Of a DNA stretch of 64,000 nt, positions 12,042 through 22,735 are shown in pieces. The position numbers and the translations under genes are program-made. This stretch comes from Erythrophleum ivorense (Eukaryota; Streptophyta; Magnoliopsida; Fabales; Fabaceae). The notes beneath the pieces are model-generated. The model was not told the DNA's origin. It was given only the letters and a program-made list of their open reading frames with translations, and searched no databases. Position 1 is the stretch's first letter, and each line of letters opens with the position of its first letter. Where the stretch lies: NCBI GenBank assembly GCA_026724425.1, contig JAIUCV010000076.1:7049948-7113947 (forward strand), given 5' to 3'.

Positions 12042-12761
12042 CTACAATTTAGATCCAGTGTATCGCACCCCACTCGAAGCGCTCTCATTTGAACCAATCG
12101 TATGAAGAACCTCTCTTAAAAGAGTCTCTCGGATCCTACCGTACATGTGTCCATCAAATCCTTGCCTAACTATCTCATCTCCCAACTTAACGGCGGCTTC
12201 AATCGTCTCCGCCGCACTACCATGAGCAGAGTCCACAATTCCCATCTCTAATCCTCGATCCGCCGTAACTTTCGCAGCCGTCAACATCACATCCCTCCTT
12301 GCCGCCGGAGAACTAATCTTCATCCGGATCAAAGCCATAAACCACGCCGGAACTGGGAGATTGATATCCAACTCACTCATATACAGAAATCCTCTGTCGC
12401 GACGCATCAATATATAGTCGTGACTCATCGCAAGAATAAATCCCGCGGCGGAAGCGTGACCGGTGACGGCGGCGATTGTCGGCATAGGAAGAGAGATGAG
12501 ATCGGCAACTAAGGATCGGAGTTTGGAGTCCATATGGAAACGGAGAGATGGATCTCTTTCGGCTAAAGCGAGATCGTAGCCGTTTGAGAAGAATTTTCCA
12601 TCTGCTGTTGTGATGAGGACTGATTGTAAAGACGACGGATCGGAACGGATTTGGTTGATGGCGGAGCGAATTGCGTCGAGTAAAGTGGGGTTGAGACGGT
12701 GTTCGCCATCGCCGGTGAGCTTCAGCAAGAAAAGTCGCCCACGCTTCTCCAATGAACACAT
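12042..12761 (-). CDS. ECI1: Peroxisomal delta3,delta2-enoyl-CoA isomerase
   Basis: Single-exon, 239-residue crotonase-fold protein. It matches Arabidopsis ECI1 almost end to end in my memory, including the MCSLEKR start. The family shifts 3-cis/trans double bonds to 2-trans so that unsaturated fatty acids can enter peroxisomal beta-oxidation. Visible support: the substrate-pocket segment SNGYDL (59-64), the oxyanion-hole segment HASAAG (102-107), the candidate catalytic glutamate in MSELDI (E130), and a C-terminal SKL, a type 1 peroxisome-targeting signal. The length is normal and there is no frameshift. The ATG at 12761 gives the conserved N terminus. A close paralogue (ECI2/ECI3-type) is possible, but the ends fit ECI1 best. 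The 3' flank is only 54 bp before a CACTA end. Confidence 0.93.
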   Translation of the reverse strand: MCSLEKRGRLFLLKLTGDGEHRLNPTLLDAIRSAINQIRSDPSSLQSVLITTADGKFFSNGYDLALAERDPSLRFHMDSKLRSLVADLISLPMPTIAAVTGHASAAGFILAMSHDYILMRRDRGFLYMSELDINLPVPAWFMALIRMKISSPAARRDVMLTAAKVTADRGLEMGIVDSAHGSAAETIEAAVKLGDEIVRQGFDGHMYGRIRETLLREVLHTIGSNESASSGVRYTGSKL

Positions 12762-13260
12762 GTCTCTCTCCTCTCACTCGGTCACTCTGTGACTAAATTA
12801 ATTGACTTGAACGTAGCAAATTATGCTTGTTAATAAATATATTAAAGTGTTATGATTTTTTTTGTTTTGGATAAAATTTTGTTGCTCAATAAATATAACT
12901 AACAATGTGTGAAGGAGGAGGTTACTGACAATCTTTCAAAGTTTGAATAGAGAAATAGAAAAAGTTTATCTTTTCTGTTATTAATTCTCATTTCATTACA
13001 TTTTCAAAAATATATATATATATATATTGACATTGTCTTAAGCAAGTAATTATGTTATGTATGTTTTAGTTAAAATTCTTTTAAAATCTACTTGGTTAAT
13101 CAAATTTTATATTAAAACCAATAAATAAGAGAAAAAAACTCATATTAGACCTAATAACAAGTATTTTTGTTTATGTATAAATAAAAACTATAAGAAAATG
13201 TTATAATTATATTATATAAGTGTTTGAACTATTATTAAATTATAAAAGTGTTTATAAAGT
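12762..13260. other. ECI1 upstream intergenic region
   Basis: About 500 bp of AT-rich sequence holding the presumed ECI1 promoter (transcription runs leftward) and a (TA)n run at about 13008-13027. I see no clear TATA box at a fixed distance, no ORF and no RNA gene. Confidence 0.5.
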
Positions 13261-13540
13261 GAAAATATAAAACGATTATATCTTTATAAAGGGAAGAAGG
13301 AGAAGTGTGAATACCAATTAGATGAAGAGAGAAAGAGTGAATATATTGTTTTACTTGTAGTGGTTACAATGAGAAGCGAAATCACCTTATTTATAGAACT
13401 ACATTCGACAAATATTACTGTGAAATTTAATGGTGATGGGCTCCACATTCTCTTCTTCACGCAAGTGTCTATTGACTTTCGTGACACTCTCTCTTGGAGT
13501 CCATTATCATTTATATTTCTCTTTACATGCTTTCAGTTGC

Positions 13541-13604
13541 CTCGTTAAAAATCCTTCTATGAAAAACCCTGTGGCAAAAAAATCATAGTAAGGTAAAAAG
13601 AGTG
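13541..13604 (+). repeat. Conserved near-3'-end retroelement motif, copy 1
   Basis: Pattern GCCTCgTTAAAA...ATGAAAAACCC...GGcAAAAAAATC...AAGGTAAAAAGAGTgCAAC. It lies in the 3' LTR side of the Copia element, next to its polypurine tract. Related copies occur at 27265-27332, 38001-38075 and 38345-38413. Confidence 0.7.
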
Positions 13605-13637
13605 CAACTAGTAAGCTCCCCCTCGAATAACTTGATT

Positions 13638-14135
13638 TCATAGATCTCGTTGATGACGCATTCCAATGTTATGTATATGCTTTTTGAATGTCGAGGTGGG
13701 TAGTGACTTTGTGAAGACATCAGCGGCATTGTGCGATGACCGAATATACTTCACTTTAATGGCTTTATTCTTTTCAAGCTCTTGAGTATATGAAAAGAAC
13801 TTTGGTGGAATATGTTTGGTTCTGTCGCTTTTGATATATCCTTCTTTTGTTTGAGCAACACAAGCAGCATTATCTTCATATAAGATGGTTGGTTCCGTAT
13901 TCGCCCGGATTTCACTACTTGATTGAATATGTTGACTTATTGACCTAAGCCAAACACATTCTCTGCTTGCTTCGTGGAGCGCAATGATTTCAGCATGGTT
14001 TGAGGAAGTGGCCACAAGTGTTTGTTTCTGAGAGCGCCATGATATAGCGTTTCCTCCGACAATAAAAACGTAACCAGTTTGTGATATGGCTTTGTGTGGG
14101 TCAGATAGGTACCCAGCATCTGCAAAACCAATCAT
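13638..14135 (-). pseudogene. Copia RNase H and polyprotein C terminus
   Basis: 165 residues with FADAGYLSD near the start, GYVFIVGGNAISWRSQKQ, SSNHAEI, LYEDNAACV and a C-terminal HIPPKFF/ADVFTKSLP block, the usual end of plant Copia Pol. It is in a different frame from the reverse transcriptase upstream. The linking sequence near 14160-14280 still reads as an RT tail in this frame, which points to a one-base indel around 14262. Confidence 0.85.
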
Positions 14136-14167
14136 TTGGCCATCTGTATTTTTAGGATAAAATAATC

Positions 14168-14786
14168 CTAAATTAATCGTTCCTTGAAGATAGCGAAAGA
14201 CATGTTTAATTCCATTCCAATGTCTTTGAGTAGGGGAGGAGCTAAATCTTGCAAGAGATTGATAGCAAATGATATGTCACGACGAGTACAATTCGCAAGA
14301 TACATAAGTGCACCAATTGCACTTAAATATGGTACTTCAGGACCAAGTATCTTTTCATTTTCTTCATGTGGTCGGAAATGGTCTTTTTCGACATTAAGTG
14401 ATCTAACTACCATAGGTGTACTCAGAGGAGTTGCCTTATCCATGTTGAAACGTTTTAACACTCTTTTGGTATAAGTAGATTGGTGTATAAATATACCCTT
14501 TTCAGAGTGCTCAATTTGTAAGCCAAGACAAAACTTTGTCTGTCCGAGATCTTTCATCTCAAATTCCCCTTTTAAATAATTTGTTGCTTCCTCTATTTCT
14601 TCATGAGTTCCTATAATATTTAGATCATCAACATATACCGCGATAATTACAAATCCGGATGATGTTTTCTTGATGAAAACACATGGGCATATAGGACTGT
14701 TGATATATCCCTTTTTGATTAAATGTTCACTAAGGCGATTATACCACATGCGCCCAGACTGTTTTAACCCATATAACGACCTTTGC
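14168..14786 (-). pseudogene. Copia reverse transcriptase, 3' part
   Basis: Carries LYGLKQSGRMWYNRL, the catalytic YVDD motif (AVYVDDLNII) and ALMYLANCTRRDISFA. It continues the RT begun at 17213-16556. The two halves are separated by the solo LTR at 14787-16555, and the duplicated TTTGC lies within the codons for 'LQ'. Confidence 0.87.
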
Positions 14787-16555
14787 TGTAACATACGTAA
14801 ACCTGAAGTGCTGTTTTGGAAGTGGTGTCGGACGACACCAAGTGATCGGGAGTAGTTGCATATACTCTATACGGTGTGAATCTCGGGTTGGCTGTGCATG
14901 TTCTTGTTTGATTGTTGTGCAGTCGGTCTAAAGGTTCAAGCATTGTGTAGAAAAATGTGTAAAACAACTTCTGGTTAGTTGGTGTCGAGCGACACCAGGA
15001 GGGTGTCGATCGACACCGTTTTGAGAAATCGATTTCGGGTTAAATCGATTAGTGTGCGGTTTGTTGGTTCGACAAGGGTGTCGAGCGACACCAACCTTGG
15101 TGTCGGTCGACACCGGTTATTGTGAATCGAGTCGGTTTGATTTAAGTCGCTGGTTTTGGTCGGTTTAGGGAAGGAAACCCTATTTTTCGATGTAAAAGAG
15201 GTGCAGCCGCGAGTTGAGGCTCAATTTTTCGAGGTTGGAGATTCCAGGGAGAAAAGAGGTGATTTTGGGAGAATTTCGGAAACACTGTTCATCGGGATTA
15301 CTGTTCATCGCGTACTGTTCATCGGGATTACTGTTCATCGCATACTGTTCAACGTGTACAGTTCATCGGGATTACTGTTCATCGCGTACTGGTCATCGAG
15401 ATTGCTGGTCAACGTTTTCTCTCTTTCCTCTTTGTTCAATCCATTGTCGAAGTGAGTGCGTGACCGTAGGCTCGTGAATCACTAGAGATTCGTTGGTAGA
15501 TGAGTTTTTTGTTGTGTTCTTGAGCTGTTCTTGATTTATTTGTGTATTTGATCGTATATGGGGGTTGAATCCCATTGGTTGTGTGTTTGCTGTGATTAAT
15601 GGTTGAGTTTTGAGTGTTCTTCGTGATGTTTATGTGATGATTGATGAGTTTGATCTTGATTGATGTCGTGGATTGAGTATTTTGGTGTTTTTGTGTTGGA
15701 AAAATCGAGTTGGGCATCGATCGACACCAATCGACCAGGTGTCGAGCGACACCAAGCGGGTGTCGGTCGACATCGACGGTCTGATCTCGGTTTGGTTTGG
15801 TTTAATCTGGTTATTGGAATTAATTAATTTTAATCCGGTTTAAGTGGTTTTATTTGGTTTAGTTCGTAATTAATTAATAAAAGATGAAATTAATTAATTA
15901 AATGGTTCAAATAATTTATGGAAAATTATTTTAAGTGTGAAAAATTATTATTTAATGGTGTAAATTATTTAATAATTATTTGTAGTATTTAATAATTATG
16001 GAAATGATTTTATGGGTTGAAAAATATTATTTAATTGTGGAAATTACTTAATATTGGAAGTAAAATATTTTAATAATTGTGGTAATTATTAATAATGGTT
16101 AATTGGTTTCGAGGTTTCGGGGCTGTGTCGAGCGACACGGTGGGTGTTGGTCGACACAAGTACTGTTCTGCGAGAGTTGGTGTTATGTTTCGTATGTTGC
16201 TGGTTATTGTTGTTGTTGTTGATTGTTGTATTGTCTAGTGGTTGGCGTAATTGGCCTGTAGGCGGAGTGATCCACTCACTAAGTATTTATGATAATACTT
16301 ACGCATCTCTTATAACCATGTGATGCAGGTAAAGGCCAAGTGTGACCGCGGGATCGAGGCTGAAGAGGGGGATGTAGGATGTGTTGTTTTATGATTATGT
16401 GTTTTGCAAACCTGGTGTTTAGGTTGCTAGAGTTATTTATTATTTCTGGAATTATTTGTTGAATTGATTCGATTTATTATTTATTGATTTACTATTTAAA
16501 GACTTCCGCTGAGTATTGATTTAATTAAAAAAAAAAAAAAAGCTTGGTTGTTTCA
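14787..16555 (+). mobile_element. Solo LTR of a Tekay-like Gypsy family, TSD TTTGC
   Basis: Runs TGTAACATACG to TTGGTTGTTTCA and is flanked by TTTGC at 14782-14786 and 16556-16560, exactly splitting the Copia RT codons. It belongs to the same family as 20724-22177 and 60436-61745. Hallmarks are about ten GGTGTCGNNCGACACC-type palindromes, an 'actgttcatcg' minisatellite (15283-15410), TTAATTAAT-rich U5-like sequence, and a 15-bp A run near the 3' end. It holds no coding capacity. Confidence 0.9.
15283..15410 (+). repeat. ACTGTTCATCG minisatellite within the solo LTR
   Basis: At least six 14-19-bp steps of 'actgttcatcg' with alternating 'ggatt' or 'cgt/cat' spacers. The same array appears inverted at about 21605-21720 in the neighbouring LTR, so it is a family trait. 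The frame-open translation of the array is not a gene. Confidence 0.85.
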
Positions 16556-17213
16556 TTTGCAATTTTATTGCGCATAATTCTCTTGGTTTTGAACTTAATG
16601 CTTCTGGCATTTTAAATCCTTCAGGAATTCTCATATAGATATCAGTATCTAATGATCCGTATAAGTATGCTGTAACAACGTCCATAAGACGCATTTCTAG
16701 ATTTTCACTAACCGCCAGACTCATCAGGAATCTAAACGTGATTGCATCCATGACAGGAGAATATGTTTCCTCATAATCGATTCCAGGTCTTTGAGAAAAA
16801 CCTTGAGCCACAAGACGGGCTTTGTGTCTCATAATTTCATTATCCTCATTTCTTTTTCGAACGAAAACCCATGTATACCCAACCGGCTTGACAGATTTGG
16901 GTATGACTACGATAGGTCCAAACACCTCTTGTTTATTAAGCGAATCAAGTTCGGCTTGTATTGCATTTTTCCATTTTTCCCAGTCATGTCTCTTTTGACA
17001 TTCAATTACAGATTTTGGTTTTGGATCATCGTTTTCCTCATTTATTTCGTCTGATACAAGATATGAGAAAAACTCATCAACATTATCCATTTTATTTCGA
17101 TTCCATATCTTTCCATTATGAATGTAGTTGATGGAGATCTCATGATTTTCTTCGGGCTCAGGAAGTTCGATATTTTCATGGCTCAGGAAGTTCGATATTT
17201 TCATCGGGTTCAC
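16556..17213 (-). pseudogene. Copia reverse transcriptase, 5' part
   Basis: Contains WKNAIQAELDSLNKQ, GYTWVFVRKRNEDNEIMRHKARLVAQGF, YEETYSPVMDAITFR, MDVVTAYLYGSLD and IYMRIPEGF, the N-terminal fingers/palm of Copia RT. It is cut after CAIKLQ by the solo LTR. A 25-bp tandem duplication at 17156-17205 puts it out of frame with the integrase ORF upstream. Confidence 0.88.
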
Positions 17214-18951
17214 GAATTGTTTCTCCCAAAATACTTTCAGTTATTTTAGGATCATCATGTTTTTGAACTTCCTTCCGCTTTCTAGGATTTTTATCCTTAG
17301 AGCCAATAGGTCTACCACGCTTCAAGCGTGTTTTAGACTCACGTGTATCATCTGCCTTTGCACGTTCATGTGGCATTTCAATATGAGCAGGGGCAATTGC
17401 AGCTGGTATGTGTGATTTAGTTACCATTTTGGTATCTGTAAATGCATCAGGCAATTGGTTTGCTATATTTTGTAAATGCATAATTCGTCGAACTTCTAGT
17501 TCAGACTGTTTTGTGGGAGGATCAAGGTGTAGCAAGGATGGTACACACCACTTGATATCTTTCATTTCTTCCTTGTTTTCTCCCCCTAGAACCGGGAATA
17601 CTTTCTCATCGAAGTGGCAATCAGCAAAACGTGCCGTAAAAACATCTCCTGTTTGTGGTTTGAGATATCGTATAATAGATGGGGAGTCACAACCAACATA
17701 TATTCCTAATCTTCTTTGTGGTCCCATTTTGGTTCGGTTTGGTGGTGCTATAGGTACGTATACCGCACAACCAAAAATTCTTAGATGAGAAATATTTGGT
17801 TCTCGACCAAAAGCCAACTGTAATGGGGAGTACTTATGATATGCACTTGGTCTTATTCGAATAAGAGCTTTTGCGTGCAGAACGGCATGTCCCCATACAG
17901 AGGTTGGGAGTTTTGATTTCATGATCAATGGCCTTGCAATTAATTGCAAACATTTAATTAACGATTCAGCCAAACCATTTTGTGTATGAACATGGGCCAC
18001 ATGATGTTCAACATTGATTCCAGTTACCATACAATAATCATTGAATGCTTGAGATATGAACTCACCAGCATTATCTAATCTAACTCCTTTTATTGGATAA
18101 CCAGGAAACTGAGCTTTTAATTTGATTATCTGAGTTACAAATCTCGCAAATGCCATATTTCGAGATGATAATAGACAAACATGTGACCATCTACTTGACG
18201 CGTCAATCATTACCATAAAATAGTAAAATGGTCCACATGGTGGATGTATAGGTCCACATATATCACCTTGGATCCGTTCAAGGAATTTTGGTAACTCTTT
18301 ATCGATTTTGGTTGGTGATGGCCTTATAATTAATTTTCCGAGAGAACACGCAACACAGGTCATGTTCTTTCCTTGGTATATCTCTTGGGTTTTCACAGAA
18401 TGCCCTTGTGAGTTCTCAATAATTTTTCGCATCATAGTAGTACCTGGATGGCCAAGGCGATCATGCCATATTGTGAAATCATCAAGATTTCTTTTGACCA
18501 CGAGATGTGATTCTATCTCATTAATGTATGTATGATGCAAACCAGAAGGGAGTTTTGGTAGCTTTTCCAGTACTTTCATTTTTCCTGATTTTTCAGAAGT
18601 TATAAACATGTACTTCTTTCCATCCTCAGTTGCTGACTGAGTATCAAACCCTTGAAGGTATATATCTTTAAAACTCAACAAATTTCTTTTAGAATTTTGA
18701 GAAAATAATGCATTATCTATTGAGAACCTTGTCCCATTAGGTAATGCAAAATTAGCGTTCCTAGTCCCTTCAATCAAGTCTGCAGGACCTGATATTGTAT
18801 TGACAATAATCTTTGTCGGTTTTAAATTGGAAAAATACTTTCTATGTTTCAGAATAGTGTGCGTTGTTCCACTATCTGGTATACATATATCCCCAATATT
18901 CACCTTGGATGTTGTTCCATTCGTATTGTAGTCCATTTCTGAGATCAACAA
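17176..18951 (-). pseudogene. Copia protease and integrase
   Basis: 591 residues. An aspartic protease site (IPDSGTTHTIL) near residue 28 is followed by an HHCC zinc region (HDRLGHPG...CVAC) and an integrase core with GDICGP, MIDASSRW, VRLDNAGEF and NGLAESLIK, supplying the D,D,E residues. A GKR-like tail rich in K/R follows. The ORF is long and mostly intact, but its end is shifted by the 25-bp duplication at 17156-17205. Confidence 0.9.
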
Positions 18952-19138
18952 AACAAGTTATATAAAATAAGATAATTTTATTAATAAAACAAAAAACACA
19001 AAATAGTTATACATTAATACTTGAGCAGCACATAATAATTATACATAAGTAGATAATGCAAGAAATATTAATTTTACACAAATGGCAATTATTTATATCA
19101 CAATCGTTGGAATTTTCACGAGTCACATGAAAGATATT

Positions 19139-20141
19139 TCAGATTTCTGATGGGGCGGTGTCATCGAAATCATTTGCAAAGTCAGAAGCATCGAGGTGAG
19201 TTGTTCCCTCATAGTGTTCTGAAAGGTTCACTTCCTTTCCTTTTCCTTTGCCTTTGGCGGATTCTTTGTACAATGTACAAAGGTGCGTAGGAGTACGGCA
19301 TTGCCGATACCAATGGCCTTTGGTACCGCACCTGTAACAAATGGTCTCTCGCTTCTGGGAGGTATTTCCTTGTTGCTCTTTTTCTGAAGTGTGTTCAGAG
19401 CGGTTCCATTGGAATGACCTTTTGTATTTCGGATTGTATCTCCCACGTCCGCAATTGTTTCGACCGCCACGACCTCGGAAGGATTTGTTTTCCTTCACCG
19501 ATCTTAACATCCAATGTGTTTGCTTCAGGAAACGCTTTGGACCCAGTAGGTCGAGTCATGTGATTCTTTATGAGAAGCTCACTATTCTTCTCCGCTATTA
19601 GGAGCGCCACAATCAAATCAGAAAATTTGGTGTATCCCCGCAACCTGTATTGTTGTTGCAGGGTGATGTGATTCTTTTGGAATGTGGTGTAAGTCTTCTC
19701 GAGCATTTGAGCTTCCGTTATGGTTTCACCACAGTATTTCAGTTTGGCCACAATTCCCAACACAGCGGAATTATAGTCTATCACTTTGTCAAAGTCTTGG
19801 AACCTCAGAGTTTTCCACTCATCCCGAGCAAGTGGAAGTGTTATGTCTTTCTGATGATCAAACCAATCTTTCAGAGACTTCCAGAGCTCTTTGGGGTCCC
19901 TCATGTGGGTATAATCATATATGATGCTCTCATCAAGGTGTCTTCTAAGGAAGATCACCGATTTCGCCTTTTCTTGGGCCGTCGATTCATTGATCTCTTT
20001 TATGGTTTCTGACAACGCTAGAGATTCCAAATGAAGTTCGACATTCGTGGTCCAAGAAATATAATTTGCACCAGTGATATCCAAGGCCGGAAATTGGAGC
20101 TTCTCGATGTTTGCCATTAAATGTCTAAAATAAAATAACAC
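19139..20141 (-). pseudogene. Copia Gag with CCHC zinc knuckle
   Basis: The N-terminal 220 residues or so (20141 leftwards) are Copia Gag of the UBN2 type (LDITGANYISWTTNVELHL, LKDWFDHQKDITLPLARDEW). The zinc knuckle CYRCGTKGHWYRQC (C-X2-C-X4-H-X4-C) is in another frame, 19510-19139. The switch occurs near 19490 at 'ggtgaaggaaaac', which implies one indel between Gag core and nucleocapsid. Confidence 0.87.
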
Positions 20142-20723
20142 AAAGCATTATTAGAAAGATAATTTTATTAATTTAAAATATGTGTGGTGCTGAAATAAAC
20201 AATGAGATTACAAGAAATTCAATTGTATAAAACATTGACATAAAAATCATCAAAGATTCTTCAGGAGAAAATTCTCCAATATATAAACTATAAATTGCAA
20301 CAAAAATATATCCTATTACAAAAATTAAAAACGGATGAAACATTTTTTTTTTTTGGAGAGAATTTGAAGAGAAGAGAAATGTTTGAGTGAAATATAAGTG
20401 TATTTATAGATTAGAAAATACTGTACACTAGCTCTTATGTAGCCGTTAGAGAGTAAAGAAAAACTTTAAAATTTTACTTTATGACCGTTGGAAGTAGAAA
20501 AATAATTGTATAAATATATAATAATTTTATCATGCTAGAAAAGATTATTTCGTAGTTTAGATATAAAAATAAAAATTTAACAGGAATTATGATCTAAACA
20601 TAAGTTTAAAGATAAAAATATGGTGATTGATTCATCCATATTATAACAGTAAATAAATAAATATGGTGAATGAATCAACCATAAACAAAATAAATAAATA
20701 AAGCAAAGTAAATAAATAAATAA
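20142..20723. other. Copia 5' non-coding side and AT-rich filler
   Basis: Contains the presumed leader and degraded 5' LTR of the Copia element, then a repetitive 'aataaataaata' stretch (20650-20723). There is no primer-binding site of the TGGTATCAGAGC type and no ORF. Confidence 0.4.
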
Positions 20724-22177
20724 TGAAACAACCAGTTCCTTTTTTTTTTTTTTTAAGTGCGGAAATTCTCAATAAAATAAACTCCATAAAATTAATAATT
20801 CAAACAACCATATTCAATTCCAGAATACCATAAAATAATCTAGCAACCTAAACAGCAGGTTTGCAAATAACAACATAAACCAAAAACGATAATAAACAAA
20901 ATCCTATCATCCTCTCTCTGGCCCGATTCCGCGATCACACTTTCTTTTTACCTGCATCACATTAGGGAAAAAGAGATGCATAAGTATTTCATAAATACTT
21001 AGTGAGGCAATCACCCCGCCTACAGGCCAATTACGCAATTTAAAACACTTTTAAATAATATTAATAATTACCACAATTATTAAATTCACTTCTTTTAATT
21101 TTTAAACAATTTTCTTCAATTAAATAATAATTTTAACCCTTAAAATGATTTCCACAATTATTAACTAATTTCCACAGTTATTATAATAATTTTCAACACA
21201 TCAAATAATTTCCACAATTATTATAAACCACTTTAATTAATTAATTAACACTAATTAATTAATTTCGAAATTAAACCACTTAATTCAAATTAAACCGATT
21301 AAACCAGATTAAACCATTAATTAATTCAATTTAATCAATTCGTCATAAACCCAGATTAAACCGGACCAGTGCCGATCGACACCGATCCAGGAGATCGACG
21401 CCCAAATCGATTTCTAACACAAAAACACCCAAAACACGAAACTGTCACAATCCAATCGATCAAATGCATTAATAACACATAAACCACCACGAACAACACA
21501 TAAACTCATCAATAAACAATTCACTTTCACAATTTCCACTATTTGCAAGCATACGGTCATACACTCACCTCGACAACCGATTGAACAAAGGGAAAAGAGG
21601 AAAAACGATGAACAGTACGCGACGATGAACAGTACGCGGCGATGAACAGTAACTCCGGCAATGAACAGTGCGTAGTGAACAGTAACTCCAGCGATGAACA
21701 GTAACCGATGAACAGTGTTTTCGACTTCTCCCAAAAATCGCCTCTTTTCTCTCTGGAAACTCCAGCCTCGAAAATTGTGTCAAAAACAGACGGCTGCACT
21801 CTTTTAAACTCGTTTTTAGGGTTTCTTTCCCTTAACCGGACTAAACCGACAACCTTCCTTGGTGTCGGTCGGCACCCATCGACCCAAACCAAACCAACCA
21901 CAAAATCGAACGTGCAATCGACTTAAACCGGAATCTAACCCGATAACCGTTGTCGATCGACACACCCCTTAGGTGTCGATCGACACTAGTCATTCAAGAG
22001 CTTTTTACACATTTTCTTCACGATGTTCGAACCTTAGACCGACCGCACAACAATCAAACAAGAACATGCACAGCCAATCCTTGATTCACACCTCAAAGAG
22101 CATATGTAATCTACTCCCGAACCCCTAATGTCGTCCGATACCACTTCTGAACAACTGTTTGGTTCACGGATGTTACA
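20724..22177 (-). repeat. 3' LTR of a Tekay-like Gypsy element
   Basis: On plus it reads TGAAACAACC to GATGTTACA. On minus it is TGTAACATCC to GGTTGTTTCA, directly preceded by a polypurine tract (AGTGGGGGAGAAT, 22178-22190). The flanking 5-mers (AATAA and ATTCT) do not match, as expected for one LTR of a longer element. It carries the family's tgtcg(a/g)tcgaca palindromes and, at 21605-21720, the inverted ACTGTTCATCG array. Confidence 0.85.
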
Positions 22178-22735
22178 ATTCTCCCCCACTAAACTGGATT
22201 CGACCTCGAATCCCAACACAACGTCTCTCCAAGACCTCAAAAACTCACATTTTAGTCCTATGTTATACGCATGTTTCAAGACATTATTACTCCTCAATAC
22301 CGTGACCCACCGTCACAATATCCATACTGCGACCCACCGTCACAATATCCAAACCGTGACCCACCGTCACAAAAACCAAACTGTGACCCACCGTCACGAA
22401 AACCACTTATACTGAGGTAGCGACCCCCAAATATAAGTCTGCCGGGCACCCACCGTCCCAAATGTAGACCCACCGTCTACTCTAAAGACCCACCGTCTCT
22501 AGATATATCGAGTAATAATTCTGAAACGCGTATAATCATGTGACCAAAAATTTCAATGACCCCACCGGCCAAAGAAACTTGTAACATCCAAACACGAAAC
22601 CAACATATGAGACAAAAACTCTATCTCATATAACTCCAAAAATGTATATCGTACAACGAAAACGAAATACATAAATCCAAAAACCAACAACTCCAAAACC
22701 AAAAACAAAACTAGAACCACAAAGATGAAGAAGCT
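22178..22735 (-). mobile_element. Tekay-like 3' untranslated region with GTGACCCACCGTCAC repeats
   Basis: Non-coding sequence between the Pol stop and the polypurine tract. At 22300-22400, four roughly 28-bp units each contain 'gtgacccaccgtcac' or a close variant, a small inverted repeat (GTGAC/GTCAC). Further 'acccaccgtc' half-units continue to about 22497. Confidence 0.75.

Larger units (their letters stand above)
13260..20720 (-). mobile_element. Ty1/copia retrotransposon, defective, with nested solo LTR
   Basis: Gag, protease, integrase, reverse transcriptase and RNase H occur in Copia order on the minus strand between 20141 and 13638. The polypurine tract is about 13612-13624 (GGGGGAGCTTAC on minus). 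The 3' LTR therefore lies left of about 13610 and contains CTATAAATAAGG on minus near 13384-13395. A similar CTATAAATACAC on minus near 20400-20411 suggests a 5' LTR there, but the two sides cannot be aligned by eye, so outer limits are approximate. Frame breaks in gag, at the integrase-RT border and before RNase H, plus the insertion at 14787, make it non-functional. Confidence 0.8.

Noticed and set aside
15156..15477. Overlapping ORFs rich in 'VHRDYCSS'-type repeats
   Set aside because: They come from the ACTGTTCATCG array inside a solo LTR and have no independent support.
22300..22400. CRISPR-like regular repeats
   Set aside because: The spacers are near-identical, the unit is short and the context is a plant retroelement UTR, so it is an ordinary tandem repeat.
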